From positions 1 through 64,000 of the forward strand of contig DASSKW010000014.1 in NCBI GenBank assembly GCA_035690065.1: a stretch of DNA of 64,000 bases. Direction: 5' to 3'. How positions within the stretch are numbered: the first letter of the stretch is position 1; each line of letters begins with the position of its first letter. This stretch comes from DASSKW01 sp035690065. Lineage in GTDB: Bacteria; Pseudomonadota; Gammaproteobacteria; Natronospirales; REEB76. The notes under the pieces are model-generated. The model saw only the letters and a program-made list of their open reading frames with translations, ran no database searches and had not been told where the DNA came from. A program made the translations under genes and the position numbers. This document shows positions 16,610-27,047 of this stretch, one piece after another.

Positions 16610-18289
16610 TTACTTGACTTCCGCGCTGCCGATGTCGCGTGGATCAGCTGCCGCCGTCACTTTGCCGCTCTTGTAATCCCAGGTGATGGCCTGCATGTTT
16701 CCATAGGTACCGGTCTGATGCAGGTGGTAACCCATGTTTTCAAGACCGATGATCTCGTCCGCAGTGAAAGCGCCCGGCTCATAGAAAACGACATCCGGCA
16801 GGTACTGCATGTGATAACGCGGGGTACTGACGATGCTTTCCGCATCGCCACCGTTAAAATAGTCGAGCGTGCCGAGCAACACCATGCTGATGATGCGGCT
16901 GCCGCCGGGCGTACCCAGTATCGCCTGTCCGTTCGTTGTTTGCAGGAACGTGGGCGTCATGCTGGACAGCGGGCGTTTGTGCGGCGCGATGGCATTGGCA
17001 TCGTTACCCACCAGACCGAAGCCGTTCGGTACGCCGGGTTTGGATACGAAATCATCCATCTCGTCGTTCAATAACACGCCGGTACCGGGTGGCATGAAAC
17101 CGCTGCCGAACCGGAAGTTTACGGTGAAGGTTGCAGCAACTTCGTTGCCCTGCTTGTCCATGATCGAGATGTGCGTGGTGTGATTGCTCTCCGGTTTGGT
17201 CACCGTCACCGACGCCAGATTGTTGCTCGGCGTGGCTCTATCAGCAAGGATGCTGGTACGCAGTCCGGCAGCATAATACGGGCTCAGCAACCTCTCGATC
17301 GGCATCTTGACGAAATCCGGATCGCCGAGATATTCGGCACGGTCGCGATATGCATGACGCATCGCCTCGATGATCAGGTGTTTCCGCATCAGATCACTGT
17401 CCTGATTCAGGTCATAACCGGAGAGTATGTTCAGAGTTTCCAGCAACACGATACCGCCCGAGGACGGCGGCGGCGCAGAGACGATCTTCATGCCGTGATA
17501 TTCACCGACCAGCGGCGTACGTTCTTTCACCTGGTAATCGCTCAGATCACTCAGACTCCAGATACCTCCGGCAGCACGCATGCCATCGACCAGTTTTTTC
17601 GCCAATGCTCCCTGGTAAAACCCCGCCTCACCGTGCTTCGCGATCAATTCGAGTGTGTTCGCGAGGTCGGGTTGTTTCAACAACCAGCCGGTGGCAGGCG
17701 CTTCACCATGATCCAGGAACACCGCCGCCGCCGCAGGTGATTGTTTCAGCTTGTCCACGTGGCTCGCGATCATCGCCTGGAACATCCGATCCAGTGGAAA
17801 TCCGTCACGCGCGAGTTTGATGGCCGGCGCCAGATCCTGCGCCAGTGTCAGTTTTCCGTAATGCTTGTTCAGATAGACCAGTGCGGCGGGTTCACCCGGG
17901 ATAGCGGCAGAGAGCGGCCCGTCCAGCGACAGACCCTCGATGACATTGCCGCGCTTGTCCTGATACATGGTGGCAGTCGCAGCCGCCGGCGCATATTCGC
18001 GTCCATCGACCATGGTGTAGCGGTCGCCTTTCGCGATATGCAGCAGCCAGAAGCCGCCACCGCCGATACCAGAACTGTAAGGCTCTACCACCGACAGTGC
18101 AGCGCTTACCGCGACCGCGGCATCGAATGCGTTACCGCCTTCCGCCAGTACCTGCATGCCTGCTCTGGTGGCCAACGGATGGGCGCTGGCGACCGCAGCC
18201 TGTGGCGGATGGTGTGCAGGGGATGAAGCCAGCACCGCGCATGGCAGCGCCAACAGGATCAGAAAGGTGGTGATGGTCCGTGCTTGCAT
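16610..18289 (-). CDS. ggt: Gamma-glutamyltransferase (periplasmic, self-processing)
   Basis: 559 residues with a signal peptide ending near 'AVLASSP'. The large-subunit motifs are 'GMQVLAEGGNAFDAAVA', 'SSGIGGGGFWLLH' and 'DGREYAP'. The autocleavage site lies at 'ESNHTTHISIMD', with nucleophile Thr about residue 371 becoming the N-terminus of the small subunit; 'PLSSMTPTF' and 'LGTPGGSRI' complete the glutathione site. The enzyme hydrolyses or transfers the gamma-glutamyl group of glutathione in the periplasm. The ferredoxin and coaD genes follow upstream in the same orientation, with a 51-bp gap that argues for a separate promoter. Confidence 0.94.
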   Translation of the reverse strand: MQARTITTFLILLALPCAVLASSPAHHPPQAAVASAHPLATRAGMQVLAEGGNAFDAAVAVSAALSVVEPYSSGIGGGGFWLLHIAKGDRYTMVDGREYAPAAATATMYQDKRGNVIEGLSLDGPLSAAIPGEPAALVYLNKHYGKLTLAQDLAPAIKLARDGFPLDRMFQAMIASHVDKLKQSPAAAAVFLDHGEAPATGWLLKQPDLANTLELIAKHGEAGFYQGALAKKLVDGMRAAGGIWSLSDLSDYQVKERTPLVGEYHGMKIVSAPPPSSGGIVLLETLNILSGYDLNQDSDLMRKHLIIEAMRHAYRDRAEYLGDPDFVKMPIERLLSPYYAAGLRTSILADRATPSNNLASVTVTKPESNHTTHISIMDKQGNEVAATFTVNFRFGSGFMPPGTGVLLNDEMDDFVSKPGVPNGFGLVGNDANAIAPHKRPLSSMTPTFLQTTNGQAILGTPGGSRIISMVLLGTLDYFNGGDAESIVSTPRYHMQYLPDVVFYEPGAFTADEIIGLENMGYHLHQTGTYGNMQAITWDYKSGKVTAAADPRDIGSAEVK

Positions 18290-18340
18290 GGCGGGCTCCG
18301 GGATAGAGATATTCGGGAACAGGACCGTTCGAGGGCGATT

Positions 18341-18628
<288 letters not shown>

Positions 18629-18633
18629 CTATT

Positions 18634-19733
<1,100 letters not shown>

Positions 19734-19837
19734 GAAATAAATTCACCGAATTCAACTGGTTGTGACAAGCGTCCGGTCGCTTGCGCGGCAGCGCGCATCC
19801 AGCGTACCCTAACCCGACCGTTCACGGAGGTAAACAA

Positions 19838-21958
19838 ATGAAACGTGCTCTGGTCCTGTTCCTGGTTCTCCCCATCGCGCTCGCCGCCTGTGTCAAGGGC
19901 AGCGATTCAACCACATCCAGCCCGAACCCGAATGCGGGCTTCCAGGCACGCTTCGCGCCCCTGAGCGGTATCCTGCCGTTCCCGAATGACCTCTATTTCA
20001 ACGGCAGCACCACCGGAACTCTGAACATCCCGGTCCTGGCCTCCGCTCAGACTCAGGCTTCCAACGCGCCGACCCTGGACATGAACCATCTGGACGGCTT
20101 CGGCACCCAATCGGTCATCAACGCCTATTTCACTGCTGCTGTGGACAAGACCAGCCTGAATGCCAGCGATGTCATCGTGCTCCAGGTCACGACCGACCCC
20201 GCAACCAAGGCCATCACGGGCTTCGTACGGCCGTTGGCTCAAGGCACCGATTACAGTGTCGGGGTATCTACTGCAGCCGATTCCGGCGGCACCGTGCTCA
20301 ACATCACCCCGCTCAAGCCGCTGGCCGGCAGCAGCAGTTATCTGGTGATCCTGACGACCGGCATCAAGGATACCAATGGCGCAGCCGTGACCCCGAGCTC
20401 CGACTTTGCCGCCATCCTCGCTGCCGACGCTCCAGCGTTGGCTGCCGGTGCTGACCCCACCAAGATTGACGAATCGGCGCTACCGGAAGCAGGTCTGCTG
20501 CCTGTCGCCCAGTTCACCCTGGCCCAACTGGCGGTTGCAGCAGGGGCTGGGGTCGATACCACCAAGATCGCCCTGACCTTCAGCTTCAGCACCGAATACC
20601 TCGGTGCAACACTGCAGACCATGGCCGCCACGGCCACTGCGACGACACAGCCGACCGGGGTCGGTATCATCGATACGGGCCTGACGGTTGCCGATGCGAT
20701 TACCGCTGCAGGTGAAACTCCGCCTGCTCCGGCGGCCCTGGCCGAACTTTATGCCGGTACTGTGGCGCTGCCGTATTACTCTCCGGTCCCGACCACGGCT
20801 GATCCCACGGCGCCGTTGACCGGTTGGTGGCACACGAGCACTGGCGGAGACACCACGGCACTTAATCCGATGCCGAAGGCCACGGTCGCACAGAACGTGA
20901 TTCCGATCCTGGTCAGCATCCCGAATACCGCGAGTGGTTGCACCGAGCCTGGCAGCGGCTGGAAGACCGTGATCTTCCAGCATGGCATCACCCAGAACCG
21001 CGAAAACATGCTCGCGGTGGCCGGCTCTTTCGCCAGTCAGTGCTTTGCGGTGGTGGCCATAGATCTCCCGTTACATGGTGTTACCAACACGGCAGATCCC
21101 CTCTACCTGAAAGGCCACGAACGGACGTTCGATCTGCCGCCCAGTGATGGCTCCAGCGGGATCGCATCTTCCGGAAGCTACTTCATCAACCTGAGCAGTC
21201 TGCTGACTTCACGCGATAATCTGCGTGAGGGCGTAGCGGATCTGATCAATCTCACCGCTACACTGCCAGCATTGGTTGCTGTCGACTCACCCACGGCCCC
21301 GACCGTACTTAATAAGTTTGATAGCACACAGGTCTATTTCGTCGGCCATTCGTTAGGTGCGATCGTCGGTACTACCTTCCTGGGTGTGGATGGCAGCAAG
21401 ATCGTGGCGGCGACACTTGCCAACCCGGGCGGCAACGTCACCCAGTTGCTGCTCAATTCGCCAAGCTTCGCGCCGCAGATCAATGCCGGTCTGGAATCCG
21501 AAGGTGTACTACCCGGCACCCAGTTCTACGATGACTTCTTCCGCAATGCCCAGGCCGTGATCGAAGACGGTGACCCCGCCAACTATGCTGCCGCGGCAAC
21601 CGTCAACACCCCGATCCACATGATCGAAGTGGTCGGTGGTTTCAATGGCTACAACGTCGCAGATACCGTGGTGCCCAATTCCAGCACCGATCTGTTGTCG
21701 AGCCTGATGGGCCTGACCAGCATCAACACTGTGGGATTTCATCCGGTAGCTACCGGTGTTGGTAACGGAGTAATAGTGCAATTCACTGCTGGCGATCACG
21801 GCTCATTACTCGACCCATCGGTTCCCTCCGGTTTGCCGTCATCTCAAGCCACGATCTATAGCGGCGTAACCACTGAGATGCAGACTGAAGCAGTCAGTCT
21901 CGCCGCCTCTAATGGCACAGCCGTTGGAATCACCGATACTACTTATATCAAGCACTAA
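19838..21958 (+). CDS. Surface lipoprotein lipase, VolA/Pla-1/cef type
   Basis: 706 residues from the ATG at 19838 (GGAGG upstream). The signal peptide ends in the lipobox 'LAAC', so the protein is lipidated. The N-terminal ~330 residues are a beta-rich domain opening with 'FAPLSGILPFPNDLYF', typical of the bacterial virulence-factor lipase N-domain. The alpha/beta hydrolase part carries 'VIFQHGITQNRENM' (oxyanion region), 'IDLPLHG', the nucleophile S505 in 'VGHSLG', and a late His in 'AGDHGSLLDP'. VolA-like enzymes are outer-membrane lysophospholipases. Its position between rsmD and ftsY is unusual and suggests insertion in this lineage. Confidence 0.86.
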   Translation: MKRALVLFLVLPIALAACVKGSDSTTSSPNPNAGFQARFAPLSGILPFPNDLYFNGSTTGTLNIPVLASAQTQASNAPTLDMNHLDGFGTQSVINAYFTAAVDKTSLNASDVIVLQVTTDPATKAITGFVRPLAQGTDYSVGVSTAADSGGTVLNITPLKPLAGSSSYLVILTTGIKDTNGAAVTPSSDFAAILAADAPALAAGADPTKIDESALPEAGLLPVAQFTLAQLAVAAGAGVDTTKIALTFSFSTEYLGATLQTMAATATATTQPTGVGIIDTGLTVADAITAAGETPPAPAALAELYAGTVALPYYSPVPTTADPTAPLTGWWHTSTGGDTTALNPMPKATVAQNVIPILVSIPNTASGCTEPGSGWKTVIFQHGITQNRENMLAVAGSFASQCFAVVAIDLPLHGVTNTADPLYLKGHERTFDLPPSDGSSGIASSGSYFINLSSLLTSRDNLREGVADLINLTATLPALVAVDSPTAPTVLNKFDSTQVYFVGHSLGAIVGTTFLGVDGSKIVAATLANPGGNVTQLLLNSPSFAPQINAGLESEGVLPGTQFYDDFFRNAQAVIEDGDPANYAAAATVNTPIHMIEVVGGFNGYNVADTVVPNSSTDLLSSLMGLTSINTVGFHPVATGVGNGVIVQFTAGDHGSLLDPSVPSGLPSSQATIYSGVTTEMQTEAVSLAASNGTAVGITDTTYIKH

Positions 21959-21993
21959 AACGCTCGACTCCAGGTTCGAGTTTCAAATCGAAC

Positions 21994-22018
21994 GGGGCGG
22001 CTTCGGCCGCCCCATCTT
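21994..22018 (+). terminator. Terminator hairpin after the lipase gene
   Basis: GGGGCGGC-TTCG-GCCGCCCC is a perfect 8-bp stem with a stable UUCG tetraloop, followed by the short T-tract ATCTTTA, 35 bases after the lipase stop. Confidence 0.8.
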
Positions 22019-22075
22019 TATTGCGGGATGCCATCCCGATGCTAGGATAGCGACTGCACCTCGACTGCCATACCC

Positions 22076-23002
22076 ATGACTCAAACTACTCCTGCTTCGT
22101 CCCTGTTCGGCCGTTTGCGCAATGGTTTGCGACGCGCAGCATTGCATCTCACCCCCGGCTCGCGAGTGGATGAGACGGTGCTGGAAGAACTCGAAACCCA
22201 GTTGCTGATGGCTGATGTGGGAATAGATGCATGCCGTGATTTACTGGCTCGCCTGCGCACGCGCATCAAGTCCGGCGGACTGGCCGACACCGATGCTTTG
22301 CGCAAGGCGCTGCGTGACGACATCCACGGGCTGCTGGAACCAGTCGCGCGACCGCTTGAACTGACTGGCGCTGCCCACCCGTTCGTGATCCTGGTGGTCG
22401 GCGTCAACGGTGCGGGCAAGACCACCACCATCGGCAAGCTTGCGCAGCGCCTGCACGCCGAAAACAGAACCGTCATACTTGCTGCTGGCGATACTTTCCG
22501 TGCCGCAGCCATCGAACAACTCCAAACCTGGGGAACACGGCATGGGGTGGCGGTGATTGCGCAAGGTAATGGAGCCGATCCTGCCGCAGTCGCTCACGAT
22601 GCGCACATCGCAGCGCGCAGCCGCGGCTGTGACGTACTGATCGTGGACACCGCCGGGCGCTTGCACACTCAGGGCGGTCTCATGGAGGAACTGAAGAAGA
22701 TCCGCCGCGTGCTGTCACGATTGGACGACACCGCTCCCCAGGAATGTCTGCTGGTGATCGATGCCGGTACTGGTCAGAATGCACTGAAACAGATCGAACA
22801 ATTCAATGCTGCCGTGAATGTGACGGGGCTCGTGATCACCAAACTCGACGGTACTGCCAAAGGTGGTATCGTGATCGCGGCTGCCAAACGTTTCGGGATA
22901 CCGATCCGGTTCATCGGTGTCGGCGAACAAGCCGATGATCTGCAGCCGTTCGATGCCGACGCGTTTGCCGCTGCATTGGTGGGTCAAGAGATAGCCCCAT
23001 GA
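22076..23002 (+). CDS. ftsY: Signal recognition particle receptor FtsY
   Basis: 308 residues, i.e. the NG core with almost no acidic A domain (much shorter than the Escherichia protein). The four-helix N domain opens at 'LFGRLRNGLRRAALHLTPG'. GTPase motifs are 'GVNGAGKTTTIGKLA', 'DTFRAAAIEQL', 'DTAGRLHTQ', 'TKLDGTAKGG' and the closing 'FIGVGEQADDLQPFD'. It docks SRP-ribosome complexes at the membrane. It heads the conserved ftsY-ftsE-ftsX-rpoH series; ftsE follows after 103 bp. Confidence 0.96.
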   Translation: MTQTTPASSLFGRLRNGLRRAALHLTPGSRVDETVLEELETQLLMADVGIDACRDLLARLRTRIKSGGLADTDALRKALRDDIHGLLEPVARPLELTGAAHPFVILVVGVNGAGKTTTIGKLAQRLHAENRTVILAAGDTFRAAAIEQLQTWGTRHGVAVIAQGNGADPAAVAHDAHIAARSRGCDVLIVDTAGRLHTQGGLMEELKKIRRVLSRLDDTAPQECLLVIDAGTGQNALKQIEQFNAAVNVTGLVITKLDGTAKGGIVIAAAKRFGIPIRFIGVGEQADDLQPFDADAFAAALVGQEIAP

Positions 23003-23105
23003 ATAATCATGTGACTGCGAGAAACATGCTAACGACGCAATCCCGGCACACTGCCGGCGATATCATGAGGTTGCATCGCGATGTCGCTGTCAACGGGTAC
23101 TGCCG

Positions 23106-23795
23106 ATGATTCAATTTTCTGAAGTCAGCAAGCGCTATACAGGCGGTAATGAAGCACTCACTGCCCTGAGTTTCAGTGTCGAACGCGGTGAGATGGCGTT
23201 CCTCACGGGCCCGTCCGGTGCCGGCAAAAGCACACTGCTGAAATTGATCGCGCTGATCGAACGGCCCAGTCGCGGGCAAGTGATCGTGAACGGCCAGAAC
23301 CTGGCCGGTGTGCGCCGCCGGCGATTACCCTACTATCGTCGTCAGGTCGGTGTGATATTCCAGGATCACAAGCTGCTGCACGATCGCAGCGTGGCGGATA
23401 ACGTGGCGCTGCCGTTGATCATCGCCGGCATTCCACACTCGGAAATCGGTAAGCGCGTGGGTGCTGCTCTCGATCTGGTCGGCTTGCTGCACAAGGAACG
23501 CGCTCTGCCCATCACACTTTCCACCGGCGAACAGCAACGGGTCGGTATCGCACGTGCAGTGGTGAACCGCCCCCCGATCCTGATCGCCGACGAGCCCACC
23601 GGCAACCTTGACCCGGAACTCTCCTACGAGATCATGCAGTTGTTCCGGCGCCTGAATCAGGTGGGTGTCACCGTGTTGGTAGCAAGTCACGACCACAGCT
23701 TGATACGCCGTCTGGGACAGCGCGTCATCAGTCTGCGTGGCGGACGCCTGGTGGCCGCGGAATTGCATGGAGACTCTGATGTCGCGCCCGTCTGA
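23106..23795 (+). CDS. ftsE: Cell division ATP-binding protein FtsE
   Basis: 229 residues of ABC ATPase type. Walker A '[14 protein letters not shown]', Q-loop '[10 protein letters not shown]', Walker B '[13 protein letters not shown]' and the switch His in 'ASHDH' are intact. The signature reads LSTGEQ rather than LSGGEQ, a substitution found in many FtsE proteins. With FtsX it transmits ATP hydrolysis to periplasmic amidase activators at the septum. It overlaps ftsX by 17 bp. Confidence 0.96.
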   Translation: MIQFSEVSKRYTGGNEALTALSFSVERGEMAFLTGPSGAGKSTLLKLIALIERPSRGQVIVNGQNLAGVRRRRLPYYRRQVGVIFQDHKLLHDRSVADNVALPLIIAGIPHSEIGKRVGAALDLVGLLHKERALPITLSTGEQQRVGIARAVVNRPPILIADEPTGNLDPELSYEIMQLFRRLNQVGVTVLVASHDHSLIRRLGQRVISLRGGRLVAAELHGDSDVAPV

Positions 23796-24756
23796 CGGTT
23801 CGCGTGGTGCGCAGTCCGGTCGGCCATCGATCGGGCAGCGGTTCGCCGCCTGGCGGTTGCATCATCGGCAGATGCTGGTGTCCGGCTTCACCCGCCTGTA
23901 TCGCAAACCGGTCGCGACCGGCATGACGGTGGCGGTGATTGGAATCTCGCTGGCACTGCCCGCCAGTCTGCTGGTCCTGGTCCAGAATGTGAAACAGGTC
24001 AGCGGCAGCTGGCAAGGTGCAGCCCGCATCTCCCTGTTTCTGAAACAGGGGCTTAGCGATCGAGTCGTACAACAGGCTGCAGCTGCGACACGCAGCACCG
24101 AAGGTGTAACCGGACTGCAAATCATCAGTGCCGATCAGGCGCTGGCGGAATTCAAAAATCGCTCGGGTTTCGGTGACGCGCTGACGTTGCTCGGCGACAA
24201 TCCCTTACCGGCCGTCCTGGTGGTGCAACCGGATGCCGCACACAGTACACCGGAGACCGCAAACCAGTTGGGCAAGACCCTCGCCAAGCTGCCACAAGTC
24301 GATCGGGTACGGTTGGATGTCCAATGGCTGCGACGTCTGCAGGCGATCCTCGACATCCTGGGTCGTGCGGTACTGGTCATCGGCTGTCTGTTGGGGCTGG
24401 CAGTAATCCTGATCGTCGGCAACACCATCCGCCTCGATATCGAGGGCCGTCGTACCGAGATCGAGGTCAGCAAGCTGATCGGTGCTACCGACCGTTTCAT
24501 CCGACGGCCGTTCCTGTATTACGGCGCAGGCTATGGGTTCACCGGTGGGGTGCTTGCCTGGGTACTGGTGACCGTGTCGCTGGCCCTGCTGGGTGGCCCC
24601 GTGAGCCGCTTGGCGGGCCTGTATGGGAGTGACTTCAGTCTCACTGGAGCAGGTTTCAGTGGCGCCCTGATGCTCCTGGCGGGTGGTGCCGTGCTGGGTT
24701 GGCTGGGCGCCTGGCTGGCTGTAGCCCGCCATCTTCGCGATATCGAGCCTTCCTGA
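23779..24756 (+). CDS. ftsX: Cell division permease-like protein FtsX
   Basis: 325 residues from the ATG at 23779, which has GGAGA five bases upstream inside the ftsE end; the frame is open to 23737. A cytoplasmic N-terminus is followed by TM1 at 'GMTVAVIGISLALPASLLVLV', then a large periplasmic loop containing 'ISLFLKQGLSD' and 'QIISADQALAEFKNRSGF', and then three helices, with 'GNTIRLDIEGRRTEIEVSKLIGATDRFIRRPF' in between. This is the standard FtsX topology. It forms the FtsEX complex at the divisome. Confidence 0.95.
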   Translation: MSRPSDGSRGAQSGRPSIGQRFAAWRLHHRQMLVSGFTRLYRKPVATGMTVAVIGISLALPASLLVLVQNVKQVSGSWQGAARISLFLKQGLSDRVVQQAAAATRSTEGVTGLQIISADQALAEFKNRSGFGDALTLLGDNPLPAVLVVQPDAAHSTPETANQLGKTLAKLPQVDRVRLDVQWLRRLQAILDILGRAVLVIGCLLGLAVILIVGNTIRLDIEGRRTEIEVSKLIGATDRFIRRPFLYYGAGYGFTGGVLAWVLVTVSLALLGGPVSRLAGLYGSDFSLTGAGFSGALMLLAGGAVLGWLGAWLAVARHLRDIEPS

Positions 24757-24806
24757 AATAACCTTTCAAAACAGCCTCTTACTAATCGACGCATCGATTT
24801 TCTCAA

Positions 24807-24877
24807 GGGAACTTCCCGGATAATTAGCACTCTAACCACAAGAGTGCTAGGATTATCCGGCACACGAGGAGGTTCCC
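24807..24877 (+). promoter_or_regulatory. CIRCE operator inside a nested palindrome in the rpoH leader
   Basis: TTAGCACTC (24824-24832), nine bases, GAGTGCTAG (24842-24850) is the HrcA-binding CIRCE element with one base off consensus (TTAGCACTC-N9-GAGTGCTAA). It is flanked by a second perfect pair, CCGGATAAT (24817-24825) with ATTATCCGG (24852-24860), and by GGGAAC (24807-24812) with GTTCCC (24872-24877), the latter touching the GAGGAGG ribosome site at 24866-24872. GATAAT at 24819-24824 may be a -10. This predicts HrcA control of rpoH and, if transcribed from further upstream, a leader hairpin close to the start codon. Confidence 0.85.
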
Positions 24878-24878
24878 G

Positions 24879-25754
24879 ATGACCACAAGCAATGCCCTGA
24901 CGCCCGCCGCCCGTCAACTGGTACTGGCCGGTCCGACCGGCAGCCTGGATGCGTACATCCGCGCTGTCGCCAGCGTGCCGGTGTTGAGCCAGCAGGAAGA
25001 GCATGAGCTCGCCGTGCGTCTGCACGATCAGCAGGATCTGGATGCAGCGCGCACCCTGGTGTTACACCATCTGCGCTTCGTGGTGCACGTCGCGCGTGGT
25101 TATATGGGTTACGGCCTGCCGCTGGCAGACCTGATCCAGGAAGGCAATATCGGCCTGATGAAAGCGGTAAAACGCTTCGACCCGGAAGTCGGCGTACGAC
25201 TGGTGTCGTTCGCGGTGCACTGGATCAAGGCTGAGATCCACGAATTCATCCTCAAGAACTGGCGCATCGTGAAAGTCGCCACCACCAAGGCGCAACGCAA
25301 GCTGTTCTTCAACCTGCGCAAGTCCAAGAAGCGCCTGGGCTGGATGAGCCATGCGGAAGTGGAGACCGTGGCCAAGGAACTCGGCGTCGCGCCGAAAGAT
25401 GTATTGGAGATGGAATCGCGTCTCTCCGGCCGTGACATCACCTTCGATCTCACGCCTGAAACCGATGACGACGACAATCACAGCGTCGCACCGGTGAGTT
25501 ACCTTGCTACCGATAACGATGCTGATCCGGCCCAGGTGCTGGAACGCGCCGATACGGAAGATCAGGGTGAGATCCAGCTGCATCGTGCCTTGGTGAAACT
25601 CGATGATCGCAGCCGCGATATCGTGCAACACCGCTGGCTGAACGAGCAAAAGACCACCCTGCAGGAACTCGCGGATAAGTATCATGTCTCCGCGGAGCGG
25701 ATCCGGCAGCTGGAAAACAACGCAATCAGAAAACTGAAAGTAGCGATGGTTTAA
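24879..25754 (+). CDS. rpoH: Heat-shock sigma factor RpoH (sigma-32)
   Basis: 291 residues. It contains the region 2 core '[68 protein letters not shown]', an RpoH-box-like '[17 protein letters not shown]', and region 4.2 '[31 protein letters not shown]' (each quoted here in parts of the conserved domains). Confidence 0.5.
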   Translation: MTTSNALTPAARQLVLAGPTGSLDAYIRAVASVPVLSQQEEHELAVRLHDQQDLDAARTLVLHHLRFVVHVARGYMGYGLPLADLIQEGNIGLMKAVKRFDPEVGVRLVSFAVHWIKAEIHEFILKNWRIVKVATTKAQRKLFFNLRKSKKRLGWMSHAEVETVAKELGVAPKDVLEMESRLSGRDITFDLTPETDDDDNHSVAPVSYLATDNDADPAQVLERADTEDQGEIQLHRALVKLDDRSRDIVQHRWLNEQKTTLQELADKYHVSAERIRQLENNAIRKLKVAMV

Positions 25755-25775
25755 CTACAGCATCCAGCTATATAT

Positions 25776-25808
25776 AAAAAAGCCCGGCATCAACTGCCGG
25801 GCTTTTTT
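25776..25808. terminator. Bidirectional Rho-independent terminator after rpoH
   Basis: AAAAAAGCCCGGCA and TGCCGGGCTTTTTT form a perfect 14-bp inverted repeat around a TCAAC loop. The A and T runs on each side make it functional for both directions. Confidence 0.95.
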
Positions 25809-26153
25809 ATGGTCCCGGATAAGCGGATAGGACCGTCTGAACCATGAACGGGAATTTGTGGGCTTCGCCGCAGCGAGGGCACGTGTCTGAAATCGAATTT
25901 CCCTGATTCGATTTCAGGCGGACGCGGACTCACCGGGGAGCGTTTCTTTCGCCCCTTTTTTTGCGCCCAAAGAAAGGGGCATGCCTGTCGGTGCGGGAAC
26001 CGGCATTTAATTCACACGGCTGAAGGCCGCTCGTTTCATTTCCGGGATTGCTTCGTCACTGCGTGCCTCGCAATGACCGCCAGGGAAGGCGGGGATGCCG
26101 GGAACGCAGGAACGGTTTCCGGTAGGCTGCCGCTACTGCAGCAGGACTTCACG
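25809..26153. repeat. Non-coding stretch with decayed intergenic repeats
   Basis: There is no credible gene between the rpoH terminator and ctaB. The stretch holds a perfect 12-bp stem (CTGAAATCGAAT/ATTCGATTTCAG, 25887-25917). It also holds a GCCCCTTT...AAAGAAAGGGGC hairpin around 25955-25980. At 26046-26077 it has a segment whose reverse complement contains GTCATTGCGAGGCACGCAGT and GACGAAGCAATC, a motif that I recognise as a common dispersed repeat in many bacterial genomes. The region looks like a landing site for small palindromic repeats. Confidence 0.6.
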
Positions 26154-27047
26154 TCAGAACAACTGCATTACTAACGGTAAATAGTGATCCACCAGCAGAC
26201 TCAGGAACAATGCCGCGAGATACACGATCGAGTACCAGAAGGTCTTCATCGGCAGTGTTTCGTCGTCCGAATATTTCATCTTGACTGCGTAATACAGGAA
26301 GATGCCACCCAGAATCAATGCGCTGATGAGATACAACAACCCACTCATGCCGATCAGGTACGGAAACACACTGATGACCAGCAACAGGATGGTATAAAGC
26401 ACGATCTGCAATTTCGTGAACGCTACCCCGTGAGTGACCGGCAGCATGGGGATACCGACCTTGGCGTAATCCTCCCGTCGATGGATCGCGAGCGCCCAGA
26501 AATGCGGTGGCGTCCACAGGAAGATGATCAGAAACAGCAACAATGGCGCGGCAGTGACGTGATCGGTAATCGCGGTCCAACCCAGCACCGGCGGCGCGGC
26601 ACCGGCGGCACCACCGATCACGATGTTCTGCGGTGAGGCGCGTTTCAGGAATACCGTGTAGATGATCGCATAGCCGATGATGGACAGGAACGTGAGCACT
26701 GCGGTCAAGGTATTGACCAACGCGGTAAGCACGATCATGGACAGCATCGCGAGCGTCAAGGCATAGACCAGCACCTGGCGTTCCGTGACATGTCCGGTGG
26801 GCAACGGCCGGCCACGAGTACGGAACATGGTGGCATCGGCACGCCGATCCAGCAGATGGTTGATGGCGGCGGCAGCCGATGCCGCCAACCCGATCCCGAT
26901 GGTGCCGAAGATAAACTTGTCCAGCGGCACCATGCCCGGCACCGACAAGAACATGCCGACGATGGCGGTGAATACGATGAGTATCACTACCCGGGGTTTG
27001 CCGAGTTCGTAAAAATCCCGCCAGGTCGTGTGGTTCTCAGTGCTCAC
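26154..27047 (-). CDS. ctaB: Protoheme IX farnesyltransferase (heme O synthase)
   Basis: 297 residues with eight to nine helices. The UbiA-superfamily aspartate motif is 'NHLLDRRADATMFRTRGRPL', and a second polar loop is 'PPHFWALAIHRREDYAKVGIPMLP'. The enzyme attaches a farnesyl group to heme B to make heme O, the first step toward heme A of the aa3 oxidase. It overlaps ctaA by 11 bp and is the last gene of the surf1-sco-like-ctaA-ctaB unit. It is also called cyoE/cox10. Confidence 0.95.
   Translation of the reverse strand: MSTENHTTWRDFYELGKPRVVILIVFTAIVGMFLSVPGMVPLDKFIFGTIGIGLAASAAAAINHLLDRRADATMFRTRGRPLPTGHVTERQVLVYALTLAMLSMIVLTALVNTLTAVLTFLSIIGYAIIYTVFLKRASPQNIVIGGAAGAAPPVLGWTAITDHVTAAPLLLFLIIFLWTPPHFWALAIHRREDYAKVGIPMLPVTHGVAFTKLQIVLYTILLLVISVFPYLIGMSGLLYLISALILGGIFLYYAVKMKYSDDETLPMKTFWYSIVYLAALFLSLLVDHYLPLVMQLF

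Noticed and set aside
21972..21992. GGTTCGAGTTTCAAATC-like segment resembling a tRNA T-arm
   Set aside because: No acceptor, D or anticodon arms can be built around it; it only precedes the lipase terminator.
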